64,000 nt of DNA from Prochilodus magdalenae (lineage: Eukaryota > Chordata > Actinopteri > Characiformes > Prochilodontidae): assembly GCA_024036415.1 (NCBI GenBank), contig JAMWET010001215.1, forward strand, positions 1 to 64,000. The letters are read 5' to 3'. A program made the translations under genes and the position numbers. Position 1 is the stretch's first letter; each line of letters begins with the position of its first letter. Shown here piece after piece: positions 54,241-64,000 of this stretch. The notes below the pieces were generated by a model. That model was not told the DNA's origin. It did no database searches and worked only from the letters and a program-made list of their open reading frames with translations.

Positions 54241-55090
54241 GATGAGTGCGTTTTCAGCTGCCCTCAGGAGAGAGATGGGCCTGGCTTGACAATGAGTTAG
54301 AAAATACAAGCTGGCTAGAGACAGAACCATTTCAAAAGGGTTTTGATCCACTGTTTTTACTCCTGGGATCGGCTGCCTCTAATGGGCGAAACACAAAATC
54401 AATCCGGCTGGAAATAAAAGCCACTGAAGTGAGTTTTATTTTTATTTTGCGCTTGGTGCTCTCCAAAGGTACGTCTTTCCATGGAAATAGCCAATTTCCT
54501 TATTGTTCCTGTAACCTCAAATTAATAATCCTGCATAAAAGAAGATGACAATTGGAGGCATAACAAGAGGCTCGCCATGATAGGCCCAAAAATGGCTTCA
54601 AAAAGAACAACTGTCCCTTTCTCCCCCAGATAATTATGAAAGCCAAGGAAAGAGAGAGAGAAAAGGAGAGAGAGAGCAAATACAACAGAAGCAGTGGTCA
54701 CTGGGAAAAGCCGGCTAAAAGGAGCGCGGCGAGGCAGCAGCTGGTTGGAATAGATTGCGTGTGGGATGAATTAAAAAGTTGAACCTTTCCCGGTTTCTAT
54801 TCAGATGTTTGGCGTGCGGTGATTAATCACAGCCGTCAGGACGGGTAAACCCCCCCTCCCCCCCACCCTCCGCCTTCCTTCCGCTTTTCAATGGAAAACA
54901 AATGCAGAGAAGCTCCCTCCCCTGTCCTGGGGCTGCGTCCGGTTTGGACAGCCTCAAATACCTGCGGCCCAGCGGGCTTCATATTAATGCAGCTAATTCT
55001 GCTACAAGAATAGAGCTCAGGTTCCATCTGCATATGAAGAAATAAATATGCAAGGGACTCGAGGTTAGATTTTTAACCCGTTTGTGTCCA
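54241..55090. promoter_or_regulatory. Unique sequence, possible conserved non-coding DNA
   Basis: Unique sequence dense in candidate developmental factor sites: CAAATTAATAATCC, AGATAATTATGAAAG, GGTGATTAATCACAGC (a near-palindromic homeodomain site), CATATTAATGCAGCTAATTC. The purine run at 54648-54676 and the C-rich stretch at 54848-54868 are the only simple sequence. No exon recognised. Confidence 0.3.
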
Positions 55091-55640
55091 CAGCTTTACT
55101 CTCGTTACCAATGTTGCCTGTCTGAGCACAAATCTGAAACCCAAGCAAAATATTCAATCATGTGGTTAAAAGGTAGCTTCATTTATCATTAACTTCAGTC
55201 TTTCAGTTATAAAGGATTATTACTATTGAGCAAACTAATAAAAAGCCCAAATTTGATTTAGAATAAATGAGAAAGGTAATTACGATAACATAATATCATA
55301 TTAGTTAGAAGTCCAGCCAAATAACTACCTAAAACCTCAGCTCTTTAGACCAGAGATTCCCAACCAGACATTTGTCATTTCTAGGCTAATACTGATATTG
55401 ATACTGTTATTAATAATAGCAATGATTTCTAAACGTTGCTATTATGTTGGTATATGAATAGAAGGGAAGCCCATTCCCGGATGTAGAGGGAAAAGATTAT
55501 CACCGGTTATTATCTCTGTTCTCCTTCTCTGTTTCTGATAATTGTTTCAAAATGTTGACTTAATATCTCAAAATAACTAGTTTTTTTTTTTTGTCATATC
55601 CTGAAATAATGGCCCATTCTTAAAATACAGAAATAAATAT
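55091..55640. other. Unannotated spacer
   Basis: AT-rich unique sequence; no feature recognised. Confidence 0.35.
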
Positions 55641-55643
55641 TGA

Positions 55644-55703
<60 letters not shown>

Positions 55704-55706
55704 ATA
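55644..55706. repeat. (TC)n(TATC)n microsatellite
   Basis: CTCTCTCTCTCT followed by about eleven TATC units and a short TATATA end. Confidence 0.95.
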
Positions 55707-55716
55707 TAGCTAACCG

Positions 55717-55754
55717 TGTTAGCTAAATGCTGTAAATGTACTTCAAGAAGTAAT
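55717..55754 (+). mobile_element. SINE-tail fragment, inverted relative to 56170-56205
   Basis: TTAGCTAAATGCTGTAAATG and TACTTCAAGAAG are the reverse complement of CTTCTTGAAGTACATTTACA/GCATGTAGCT at about 56171-56202. It looks like the family B tail plus its flank, duplicated in opposite orientation on the other side of the microsatellite. Confidence 0.6.
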
Positions 55755-55765
55755 GATTATATATA

Positions 55766-55840
<75 letters not shown>

Positions 55841-55844
55841 GTAA

Positions 55845-55889
<45 letters not shown>

Positions 55890-55918
55890 CGTATATTATG
55901 TGTGTGTGTGTGTATGTG

Positions 55919-56010
<92 letters not shown>
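55755..56010. repeat. (TA)n/(TG)n compound microsatellite
   Basis: TA runs at about 55775-55839 and 55925-56009, with TG runs between (about 55854-55880 and 55900-55913). Frames with Tyr-Ile or Val-Cys repeats are spurious. Confidence 0.97.
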
Positions 56011-56013
<3 letters not shown>

Positions 56014-56021
56014 ATATATAG

Positions 56022-56146
56022 TTGGAAAAACGTCTGGTTCCATTCACTACCATTCCAATCAATTTTTTTGGGAATCAGGTTTTTGGGTTCTCCTGTAAAG
56101 CTGCTGTTTTGGAGATACCTGTTTTTCTTTGGACAGTGACGATATA
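56022..56146 (-). mobile_element. Family E MITE (copy 6), 3' half
   Basis: TTGGAAAAACGTCTGGTTCC through GGTTCTCCTGTAAAGCTGCT to TTTCTTTGGACAGTGACGAT matches the right half of copy 4. The left half is replaced by the TA microsatellite, which may have expanded from within or next to the element. Confidence 0.75.
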
Positions 56147-56182
56147 TATATAATATACGTAATTATATATAGCTTCTTGAAG

Positions 56183-56378
56183 TACATTTACAGCATGTAG
56201 CTGACAAGGTTAATCGTATTACAGGCAGGCCAATGAAGCGACAGAAGTCTTGCCCAAGGACTCTTATTGGTGTAGCACAGCATAGTCACCCAGAGTGGGA
56301 ATCAACCCCTCATCCCCCACATGGGACCGTAACTTCCTGGTGGGTAGTGGTGTTATTAACTGCGCCACACCAACCAAG
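56183..56378 (-). mobile_element. Family B SINE, internally deleted
   Basis: Minus-strand copy. The head GGTTGGTGTGGCGCAGTTAA is diverged and the tail goes directly from TTAACCTTGTCAGCTACATGC to TGTAAATGT. About 20 bases (the GTCGCTCTGGATAAGAG part) are missing. The same deletion is present at 58386. Confidence 0.8.
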
Positions 56379-56439
56379 TAATTACATATTTTCAAACTTC
56401 AGCTTTTTTGGCTTATTATCTCAAAATAATTTGGGCGTG

Positions 56440-56612
56440 GCCAAAGACCATAGTGTGAAGGAAGTAGCTGAATCTGCAGGTGTATGGAGCGTACGGTCAT
56501 ACGGCTCTACCAGCAGTGGCTAAAATCCCAGTCTACAGGACATTCTCCAGGGAAGGCATCCACCAAATCTGTCCCAACTTCAAAATTCTTTGAGCCAAGA
56601 GTGTCTGAAAAT
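56440..56612 (+). repeat. Family F, unclassified dispersed repeat
   Basis: GAAGGAAGTAGCTGAATCTG, AGGTGTATGGAGC, CCAGTCTACAGGACATTCTC and GGAAGGCATCCACCAAATCT match the reverse complement of 30868-31150 in order. It joins directly to a family A copy. Confidence 0.65.
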
Positions 56613-57077
56613 TGATGTGGCCTACATGATGTGAGACATGCAAATGATTCAGGTTTCAGGCTCAGCCTGGGACAGGCCTTATCACTGTACCTGACTGACC
56701 CAACAGCCACGATTGCCGACATTCAGTGAGCAATGATTCCCTCCATGAGGCACCCTGTCATCCTGACTCACCCATTGGCTGATGGCTGCATGGTCCAGGA
56801 CTACATGCTGTTACGACAACTACCCTCAACACCACGTCAACGTCACCAGAGACTGCAATGGTGTTGTGTCAGACAGTCATAGAGTGAATGGCAGCGGGTC
56901 ATCTTCAGTGACGAGTCCTGCTTTTGTCTTTGTGGACACCAAGATGAATGGTCAGTTGTCACAGGTCACACATCCAGAAGGCCTGGTGTCACTCCACCTC
57001 CACCCCTACTGCAAAATCTGCAGGAACAGTGTGAGAATATTCCGGCTGCATGGGATGGATTATTACAGGACACCAGG
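56613..57077 (+). mobile_element. Family A Tc1-derived element, internal part
   Basis: ATGTGAGACATGCAAATGAT, GACTGACCCAACAGCCACGA, ACCACGTCAACGTCACCAGA and GAATGGCAGCGGGTCATCTT follow family order. FSDESCFCLCG-type text (first catalytic Asp region) is at about 56905, then a deletion to HPEGLVSLHLHPY-type out-of-frame text. Both termini are missing. Confidence 0.8.
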
Positions 57078-57690
57078 AATAGGCTAGAAAACTTCCCGAA
57101 CCGTCATCACCCTTTCCCTTTTTCTGCGTGAACTGGTAGTGAAACTGGAACGTGTGGCAAAGAGCTGATCCAGTTTAAGAAGCGGTGAGAAAGTCAAGAG
57201 CCAGCAACACTGAGAGATGGAAAAAAGGTGTGTGAGGGGGGAAAAGTGTGTCATCAGCATAAAAATAGAATCCTGCTAACGAATTCCTAATCATATCCCC
57301 CATTTCCTCAAGGGAACGTGCTAAGGAGGTTAGCACACTGAGTCTTAAATGAGAAATTCAGGCGCATTAGCCTTGCGTATTATTTCTTGCCATTGGGGCT
57401 GTAAGTGTTATTGATCACTGAACTCACCTCCATCAGCCTCAGACATATTGGACTATAGCGTAGAAAACCCACTCAGAGCCAAGCCGAGCACTCTCACTTC
57501 TCTCCCAGGCTTAAGAAAGGAGAGCTGATGAGAAATAGAAATCGAGCGATGGAACCGCCATGTGTTCCTGCCTTCTCCCATTTTCAGCTACATCTCTGAC
57601 CGCACAAGCGCCATAAATTACAGCGTGTGTGGGAGGTTTTGGGGAGCTAATAAGAAAGACTCTTCAAAACTTTCACACCCGACATGGAGC
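57078..57690. promoter_or_regulatory. Unique sequence, possible conserved non-coding DNA
   Basis: About 57240-57600 is unique (TCAGGCGCATTAGCCTTGCG, GTGTTATTGATCACTGAAC). No splice-bounded frame. Weak candidate. Confidence 0.2.
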
Positions 57691-57697
57691 AACCTCC

Positions 57698-58150
57698 TCG
57701 TCTCAGGAGGTCTCATGGCTAAATTTCGACCAGCCTGGTGGCCAATCTTCATTAATTGCACATTGCACCAGTAAGAGCAGAGTGTGAAGGTTCAGTTAGC
57801 AGGTAAGAGCACAGTTTGCTCAAAATACTGCAATGCACACAGCATTATGGGTGACATACCAGAGTTCAAAAGAGTACAGATTGTTGGTGCACGTCTTGCT
57901 GGTGCATCCGTGACCAAGACAGCAAGTCTTTGTGATGTATCAAGAGGCACGGTATCCAGGGTAATGTCAGCATACCACCAAGAAGGACGAACCTCCACCA
58001 GCATCACGTAGTGCCCCTGGTCCTCCAAGGTAATGGCTTAAAGCTCCCCTGACCACAAGCAGGACGCAGTATATGTCCACCAGCATCACGTAGTGTACCT
58101 GGCCACACTATACTAATAAATGATATGTGGTCTAAACCAGGTGTTTCAGT
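57698..58150 (+). mobile_element. Family C Tc1-derived element (second copy)
   Basis: Matches 34378-34916 in the opposite orientation: AGGTCTCATGGCTAAATTTC, GCACATTGCACCAGTAAGAG, GCAGGTAAGAGCACAGTTTG. The right end has CTAAACCAGGTGTTTCAGTG, then decays into the GT microsatellite where the inverted repeat should continue. The left inverted repeat is lost. Internal deletion as in the first copy. Confidence 0.85.
57850..58011 (+). pseudogene. Tc1-like transposase N-terminal fragment
   Basis: An open frame starting MGDIPEFKRVQIVGARLAGA and reaching VSRVMSAYHQEGRTSTS before a stop. This is the first helix-turn-helix of a Tc1 transposase DNA-binding region, about 53 residues, undisturbed by frameshifts. 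The catalytic domain is absent. The start is the first ATG of the conserved MGD block. Confidence 0.75.
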
Positions 58151-58155
58151 GTGTC

Positions 58156-58366
58156 ATTGTGTGTGTGTGTGGATGTATATATATATATATGTGTGTATGT
58201 ATATATATATATATATATATATGTGTATATATATATGTGTGTATGTGTGTGTGTGTGTTGTGTGTGTGTGTGTGTGTGTATATATATGTGTGTATGTATA
58301 TGTGTGTATATGTGTGTGTGTATATATATATGTAATATGTACACACATATGTATATATATATATAA
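58156..58366. repeat. (TG)n/(TA)n compound microsatellite
   Basis: Alternating TG and TA runs. Frames on both strands are spurious Tyr/Ile/Cys/Val or His/Thr repeats. Confidence 0.97.
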
Positions 58367-58385
58367 AAAATCATAGCTTTTTGAA

Positions 58386-58556
58386 GTACATTTACAGCAT
58401 TTAGCTGACAAGTTTAATCGTATTACAGGCAGGCCAATTAAGCGACAAAAGGACTTGCCCAAGGACTCTTATTGGTGTAGCACAGCATAGTCACCCAGAG
58501 TGGGAATCGACCCCTCATCCCCCACATGGGACCGTAACTTCCTGGTGGGTAGTGGT
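58386..58556 (-). mobile_element. Family B SINE, deleted and truncated
   Basis: Same internal deletion and the same diagnostic changes as 56183-56378 (GGGAATCGACCCCTCATCCC, CACATGGGACCGTAACTTCC). The tRNA-like head is cut off at GGTAGTGGTGATG. The flank TTTTTGAAGTACATTTACAG is also shared. Confidence 0.8.
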
Positions 58557-58589
58557 GATGTTTCATGATTTTGAATTGATTTTTTCCGC

Positions 58590-59495
58590 CGCGTTTTACC
58601 ATTCCATCTTAAAAGGTGCAGCATGTTCTGGTGCTTGAGTTTCTTGTTCATTCATTTCCCATTACACCTTAAATATCGCAGCAGTTCCATGCTGGCCCCT
58701 CAATCTACATGTCTAACTTCTTGTTCCAAGTTCCTCGTTCCACCTTAAATTGTGCAGGAGGTACTATCCGCTGCCTTAATTCTTTGTTCTAAATTTTCTA
58801 TTCCTCTTTGCATCAGTTCCGTGCTGGCAAATCATCCTATTGGTTCAGCTCCTCCACCTTAAATGGTGCAGCAGCTAATTTCTGGCCCCTTAGCTTCTTG
58901 ATCAAATTGTACCTTTCCAGCTTAAACAGTGTAGGAGTTCTATGTTGGCATCTCAATCTACATGTCTAGCTTCTTGTTTAAAGTTCCCTGTTCCACCTTA
59001 ATTGATGCAGCAGGTACATTCTGGCACTCTTGCTTCTTGTTCAAATGTTCCCATTCCACCTTAAATGGAGCAATAGTTCAATGCTGGTGCCTTAATCTAC
59101 ATGTCTATCTGTTGTTGTTGTTCTTCAAACTTTCTCTTTCCACTTTAAGTGGTACAGCATGTATTCAGGCGACCCAGTTTCTTGTTTAAAATGTTCCACC
59201 TTAAATAGTGCAGAAGGTACTTAATGGCCACTCAATTTCTTGTTCAAACTTTTTCCGTTCCACCTTAAATAGTGCAGCATTCCAATGCTGGTGCCTCAAT
59301 CTGTATGTCCGGCTTCTTGTTTATACTTTCTTGTTCCACCTTAAATGGTGCAGCATATACTCAAGTGCCTCAGTTTCTTGTTTAGAATTTTTATGTTCCG
59401 CCTTAAATGATGCAGCAGTTACATTCTGCCACCTCAGCTTCTTTACTGAACTTTCTTGCTCCACCTTAAATGGTGCACAAGGTACATTTTGACTG
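58590..59495. repeat. Degenerate minisatellite, ~60-85-bp units
   Basis: Units contain TTCCACCTTAAATGGTGCAG, a variable middle (CAATGCTGGTGCCTCAATCT or TACATTCTGGCACCTC) and CTTCTTGTTCAAACTTTC. At least eleven CACCTTAAAT occurrences are found. Strongly diverged, so old; it runs up to the start of the 40-bp satellite. Confidence 0.85.
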
Positions 59496-59499
59496 ACAC

Positions 59500-62400
59500 G
59501 ACTTACGCCCCATCTCTGTCTTTACTACCAGTGGGCTATCTGCACTATCCCCTCCCTGTCCTTACTACCAGTGGGCTATCTGCACTATCCCCTCCCTGTC
59601 TTTACTACCAGTGGGCTATCTGCACTGTCCCCTCCCTGTCTATACTACCAGTGGGCTATCTGCACTGTCCCCTCCCTGTCTATACTACCAGTGGGCTATC
59701 TGTACTGTCCCCTCCCTGTCTATACTACCAGTGGGCTATCTGCACTGTCCCCTCCCTGTCTATACTACCAGTGGGCTATCTGCACTGTCCCCTCCCTGTC
59801 CTTACTACCAGTGGGCTATCTGCACTGTCCCCTCCCTGTCTATACTACCAGTGGGCTATCTGCACTATCCCCTCCCTGTCTTTACTACCAGTGGGCTATC
59901 TGCACTGTCCCCTCCCTGTCTATACTACCAGTGGGCTATCTGCACTGTCCCCTCCCTGTCGTTACTACCAGTGACTATCTGCACTTTCCCCTCCCTGTCT
60001 TTACTACCAGTGGGCTATCTGCACTGTCCCCTCCCTGTCTGTACTACCAGTGGGCTATCTGCACTGTCCCCTCCCTGTCTATACTACCAGTGGGCTATCT
60101 GCACTGTCCCCTCCCTGTCTTTACTACCAGTGGGCTATCTGTACTGTCCCCTCTCTGTATTTACTACCAGTGGGCTATCTGCACGATCCTCTCCCTGTCC
60201 TTACTACCAGTGGGCTATCTGCACTGTCCCCTCCCTGTCTTTACTACCAGTGGGCTATCTGCACTGTCCCCTCTCTGTATTTACTACCAGTGGGCTATCT
60301 GCACGATCCTCTCCCTGTCCTTACTACCAGTGGGCTATCTGCACTGTCCCCTCCCTGTCTTTACTACCAGTGGGCTATCTGCACTGTCCCCTCCCTGTCT
60401 ATACTACCAGTGGGCTATCTGCACTGTCCCCTCCCTGTCTTTACTACCAGTGGGCTATCTGCACTGTCCCCTCCCTGTCTTTACTATCTGCACTGTCCCC
60501 TCCCTGTCTATACTACCAGTGGGCTATCTGCACTGTCCCCTCCCTGTTCTACCAGTGGGCTACCTGCACTGTCCCCTCCCTGTCTTTACTACCAGTGGGC
60601 TATCTGCACTGTCCCCTCCCTGTCTATACTACCAGTGGGCTATCTGCACTGTCCCCTCTCTGTATTTACTACCAGTGGGCTATCTGCACTGCCCCCTCCC
60701 TGCCTTTACTACCAGTGGGCTATCTGCACTGCCCCCTCCCTGTCTTTACTACCAATGGGCTATCTGCACTGTCCCCTCCCTGTCTTTACTACCAGTGGGC
60801 TATCTGTACTGTCCCCTCCCTGTCTTTACTACCAGTGGGCTATCTGCACTGTCCCCTCCCTGTCTTTACTACCAGTGGGCTATCTGCACTGTCCCCTCCC
60901 TGTCTTTACTACCAATGGGCTATCTGTACTGTCCCCTCCCTGTCTTTACTACCAGTGGGCTACCTGCACTGTCCCCTCCCTGTCTTTACTACCAGTGGGA
61001 TATCTGCACTGTCCCCTCCCTGTCTATACTACCAGTGGGCTATCTGCACTGTCCCCTCCCTGTCTTTACTACCAGTGGGCTATCTGCACTGTCCCCTCTC
61101 TGTCTTTACTACCAGTGGGCTATCTGTACTGTCCCCTCCCTGTCTATACTACCAGTGGGCTATCTGCACTGTCCCCTCCCTGTCCTTACTACCAGTGGGC
61201 TATCTGCACTATCCCCTCTCTGTATTTACTACCAGTGGGCTATCTGTACTGTCCTCTCCCTGTCTTTACTATCTGCACTGTCCCCTCCCTGTCTTCACTA
61301 CCAGTGGGCTATCTGCACTGTCCCCTCTCTGTATTTACTACCAGTGGGCTATCTGTACTGTCCTCTCCCTGTCTTTACTATCTGCACTGTCCCCTCCCTG
61401 TCTTCACTACCAGTGGGCTATCTGCACTGTCCTCTCCCTGTCTTTACTACCAGTGGGCTATCTGCACTGTCCCCTCCCTGTCTATACTACCAGTGGGCTA
61501 TCTGTACTGTCCCCTCTCTGTATTTACTACCAGTGGGCTATCTGCACTGTCCCCTCTCTGTATTTACTACCAGTGGGCTATCTGCACGATCCTCTCCCTG
61601 TCCTTACTACCAGTGGGCTATCTGCACTGTCCCCTCCCTGTCTTTACTACCAGTGGGCTATCTGCACTGTCCCCCTCCCTGTCTTTACTACCAGTGGGCT
61701 ATCTGCACTGTCCCCTCCCTGTCTTTACTACCAGTGGGCTATCTGCACTGTCCCCTCCCTGTCTTTACTACCAGTGGGCTACCTGCACTGTCCCCTCCCT
61801 GTCTTTACTACCAGTGGGCTATCTGCACTGTCCCCTCCCTGTCTTTACTACCAGTGGGCTATCTGTACTGTCCCCTCCCTGTCTTTACTACCAGTGGGCT
61901 ACCTGCACTGTCCCCTCCCTGTCTTTACTACCAGTGGGCTATCTGCACTGTCCCCTCACTGTCTTTACTACCAGTGGGCTATCTGCACTGTCCCCTCCCT
62001 GTCTTTACTACCAGTGGGCTACCTGCACTGTCCCCTCCCTGTCTTTACTACCAGTGGGCTATCTGCACTGTCCCCTCCCTGTCTTCACTACCAGTGGGCT
62101 ATCTGCACTGTCCCCTCTCTGTCTTTACTACCAGTGGGCTATCTGCACTGTCCCCTCCCTGTCTTTACTATCTGCACTGTCCCCTCCCTGTCTTTACTAC
62201 CAGTGGGCTATCTGTACTGTCCCCTCCCTGTCTTTACTATCTGCACTGTCCCCTCCCTGTCTTTACTACCAGTGGGCTATCTGCACTGTCCCCTCCCTGT
62301 CTTTACTATCTGCACTGTCCCCTCCCTGTATTTACTACCAGTGGGCTATCTGCACTGTCCCCTCCCTGTCTTTACTACCAGTGGGCTACCTGCACTATCC

Positions 62401-62535
62401 CCTCTCTGTCTTTACTACCAGTGGGCTATCTGCACTGTCCCCTCCCTGTCTTTACTACCAGTGGGCTATCTGCACTGTCCCCTCCCTGTCTTTACTATTA
62501 GTGGGCTATCTGCACTGTCCCCTCCCTGTCTTTAT
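59500..62535 (+). repeat. 40-bp satellite array, ~76 copies
   Basis: Unit TTTACTACCAGTGGGCTATC/TGCACTGTCCCCTCCCTGTC, exactly 40 bp in most copies. Variants include TATACTACC, CTTACTACC, CTACCTGCAC and CTCTCTGTAT, some in local higher-order order. Eight or more shortened units lack ACCAGTGGGCT (for example about 60484 and 62168). No + strand frame of the unit has a stop, so all three frames stay open for over 2.6 kb. These frames (870-979 codons) are by-products and not genes: no promoter, no codon bias, identical repeats in each frame. Confidence 0.97.
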
Positions 62536-62670
62536 TGTTTGCTGTTTTGAATATTGTAAATTGTCGTGTGTATTATTGTATGTATTGTTCTGTGTAGCAC
62601 CTGGGTCCTGGAGGAACGTTGTTTCGTTTCACTGTGTACTGTACACCACTGTATATGGTTGACTTGACTG
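62536..62670 (+). mobile_element. LINE-like 3' end adjoining the satellite
   Basis: GCACCTGGGTCCTGGAGGAA/CGTTGTTTCGTTTCACTGTG and TACACCACTGTATATGGTTG are the familiar 3' end of a fish non-LTR-type repeat, here missing its final tail. The last satellite unit runs into it without a break. Confidence 0.55.
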
Positions 62671-63689
62671 TGTGGCAGTGTGAACAGCCAAAACCCACCT
62701 GAATCTGATATTTACAATTCAAAATCGGGACACTTTTATACGTTCTACTGAAATTGGACACGTATCCGATACGGGGTAATGCGACTGAACAGCCCGATCA
62801 GAATTAATGTGACTTTTATGCCAATCCAACTCACATTCCTCATTATTTCACACTCCTAAGACCTCCTAAACAGTTGGTCTGATGTTTCCAAAGAACTGAC
62901 CAGACATGGACACAGGCAGTGGAACAGTTAAAAGCATGGAAGTTCACAGTCAGCGAGGATCCCCTCTAACATCCTCTCTTCCCAGCAAGCTTGGAGGCAT
63001 TCTGGGTGATGAGCCCAGCTTTTAGCCTGTGGAACTTGGTGTTCGCTCCAGTGATGCTAGTGAAGATGAAACAGAGAGACTTGCCACATGAAGCCGTGTT
63101 CTTTAGCACATGCAGGTCAGTTTAGGAGTATGACCTGCTCAGGCTAATGTCAGATACAGATCACATTTAGAAGCTAACATGAAAATAGAAGTTGGTGAGA
63201 GAATCGGATTTGGCCGTATGGATGTAGCCAGTGTGTATTGGATTGACATCACTTGCTGACCCATTGATGGCAGTTTCGGCTGCACCTGAAGGCCCCTCTG
63301 GTCTTTAACTGCCACTGCACAGCACATTGTAATGTATGGAGCTTTATCCCTGATAGTGTACACGGGCGACCACAGGTAGGCAACACCTGCGCCATTGACA
63401 AACAAGGCAGTGGCTGCGGTCGCCATAGCAAGAAAACAAACACAACACTTAGTAGGTCATTTAGTGGACGCGTCTTTCAGACGGACTCTTTACTTCGGTG
63501 TGTAAACACACGGCAGTTATTTGCACACTGCTTTATTTCAACAGTGAAAACGTAAGTCACATATACTTGTACTCAGATGGAGTTCCGTGGTTAGCCATGG
63601 GCTGTATGTAGTCCAGTTTATTTGGTTATGTGCACTTCAATAAGAAACTCCTGCACCTGTATTTATAAGCATTTTCTTAAATATGCTAA
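62671..63689. other. Unannotated spacer
   Basis: About 62700-62830 (AATTGGACACGTATCCGATA, GAACAGCCCGATCAGAATTA) recalls a common fish DNA repeat, class unknown. About 63180-63440 is unique with overlapping frames on the minus strand, none recognisable. Confidence 0.3.
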
Positions 63690-64000
63690 TTATCTAAAGA
63701 ATAGTTGTGCAAATAGCTGCGCCCAGAAGGAATCAACTGACAGGAATGAAACAGGATGGGGAGGTTTGACATCGTGAGACATGCGGATGATTCAAGTTTT
63801 ACGCTCGGCTGCACATGTGACATAAGCAAGGACAGGTCTTATCGCTGTACCTGACTCACCAAACAGCCATAACTACAGACATTCAGCAAACAGTGATGCC
63901 CCCGAGTCACCCTTTTAGTGCCAGCACCAATGGCAGATGGCTGCACCACGCAGAACTGCATGCACACAGACCGTTTGGCGACTACCCTTAACACCACGTC
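63690..64000 (+). mobile_element. Family A Tc1-derived element, cut by window end
   Basis: Begins AATAGTTGTGCAAATAGCTG/CGCCCAGAAGGAATCAACTG, matching the left end of 22571-23270 including the extra TTGTGCAAATAG. It continues through GACATAAGCAAGGACAGG and CATGCACACAGACCGTTTGG to ACCCTTAACACCACGTC, where the window stops. Confidence 0.88.

Noticed and set aside
59571..62662. Three overlapping + strand frames of 870-979 codons
   Set aside because: They are the same 40-bp satellite read in three phases. No start context, domain or codon bias; the whole array is stop-free by composition.

Overview
This is vertebrate, almost certainly teleost fish, non-coding DNA. The organism call rests on three things: several Tc1/mariner-type DNA transposon families in different states of decay, a tRNA-derived SINE whose 3' tail is of the L2-like type seen in many ray-finned fish SINEs, and an extraordinary density of micro- and minisatellites. 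An ostariophysan (characin, catfish or cyprinid relative) is my guess, but I cannot prove it from one window. I see no bacterial-type gene, operon, rRNA or tRNA gene, no CRISPR array and no complete protein-coding gene. Nearly all long open frames here come from tandem repeats that happen to lack stop codons.

Layout. 0-7 kb: LINE-like and MITE repeats, a small TTAA-flanked (piggyBac-type) element, and one exon-like segment at about 3.47-3.61 kb. 7.1-9.7 kb: a 54-bp minisatellite. 9.7-12.9 kb: transposon pieces, a SINE-tail fragment and a 230-bp duplication. 13.0-14.06 kb: a 43/86-bp minisatellite. 14.5-15.1 kb: opposed GA and TC tracts. 16-25 kb: Tc1-derived elements, two of them split by younger insertions, and a 584-bp palindrome. 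26-32 kb: unique sequence, degenerate duplications, a 45-bp minisatellite and a poly-G tract. 32.7-34.9 kb: a dense transposon cluster. 35-38 kb: a microexon-like site, a 170-bp array and unique sequence. 40-42 kb: transposons and a second exon-like segment. 42.5-44.5 kb and 49.7-51.3 kb: the same ~29-bp minisatellite family in opposite orientations. 46-47 kb: a polypyrimidine domain. 47.4-48.5 kb: a decayed Tc1 transposase. 52.5-53.5 kb: a 64/128-bp minisatellite. 55.6-58.5 kb: AT/GT microsatellites with embedded SINE and MITE copies. 58.6-62.5 kb: a degenerate array followed by a 3-kb, 40-bp satellite that runs into a LINE-like 3' end.

Between the repeats lie stretches of unique sequence (about 6.7, 19.3, 26.2, 32.1, 35.3, 37.5, 45.1, 51.7, 54.3 and 57.3 kb) with the look of vertebrate regulatory DNA: clusters of homeodomain-type TAAT and ATTAA sites in sequence of balanced composition. 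With three splice-bounded, exon-like segments on the + strand and two good CTCF-type motifs in convergent orientation, the simplest reading is the inside of a very long intron or a regulatory gene desert. That reading is inference; comparison with other fish genomes would decide it.

Repeat families are labelled A-F in the entries: A, Tc1-derived with a shared internal deletion; B, tRNA-derived SINE; C, second Tc1-derived family; D, TTAA/piggyBac-type MITE; E, ~255-bp MITE with TATCGTCGCTGTCC ends; F, unclassified.
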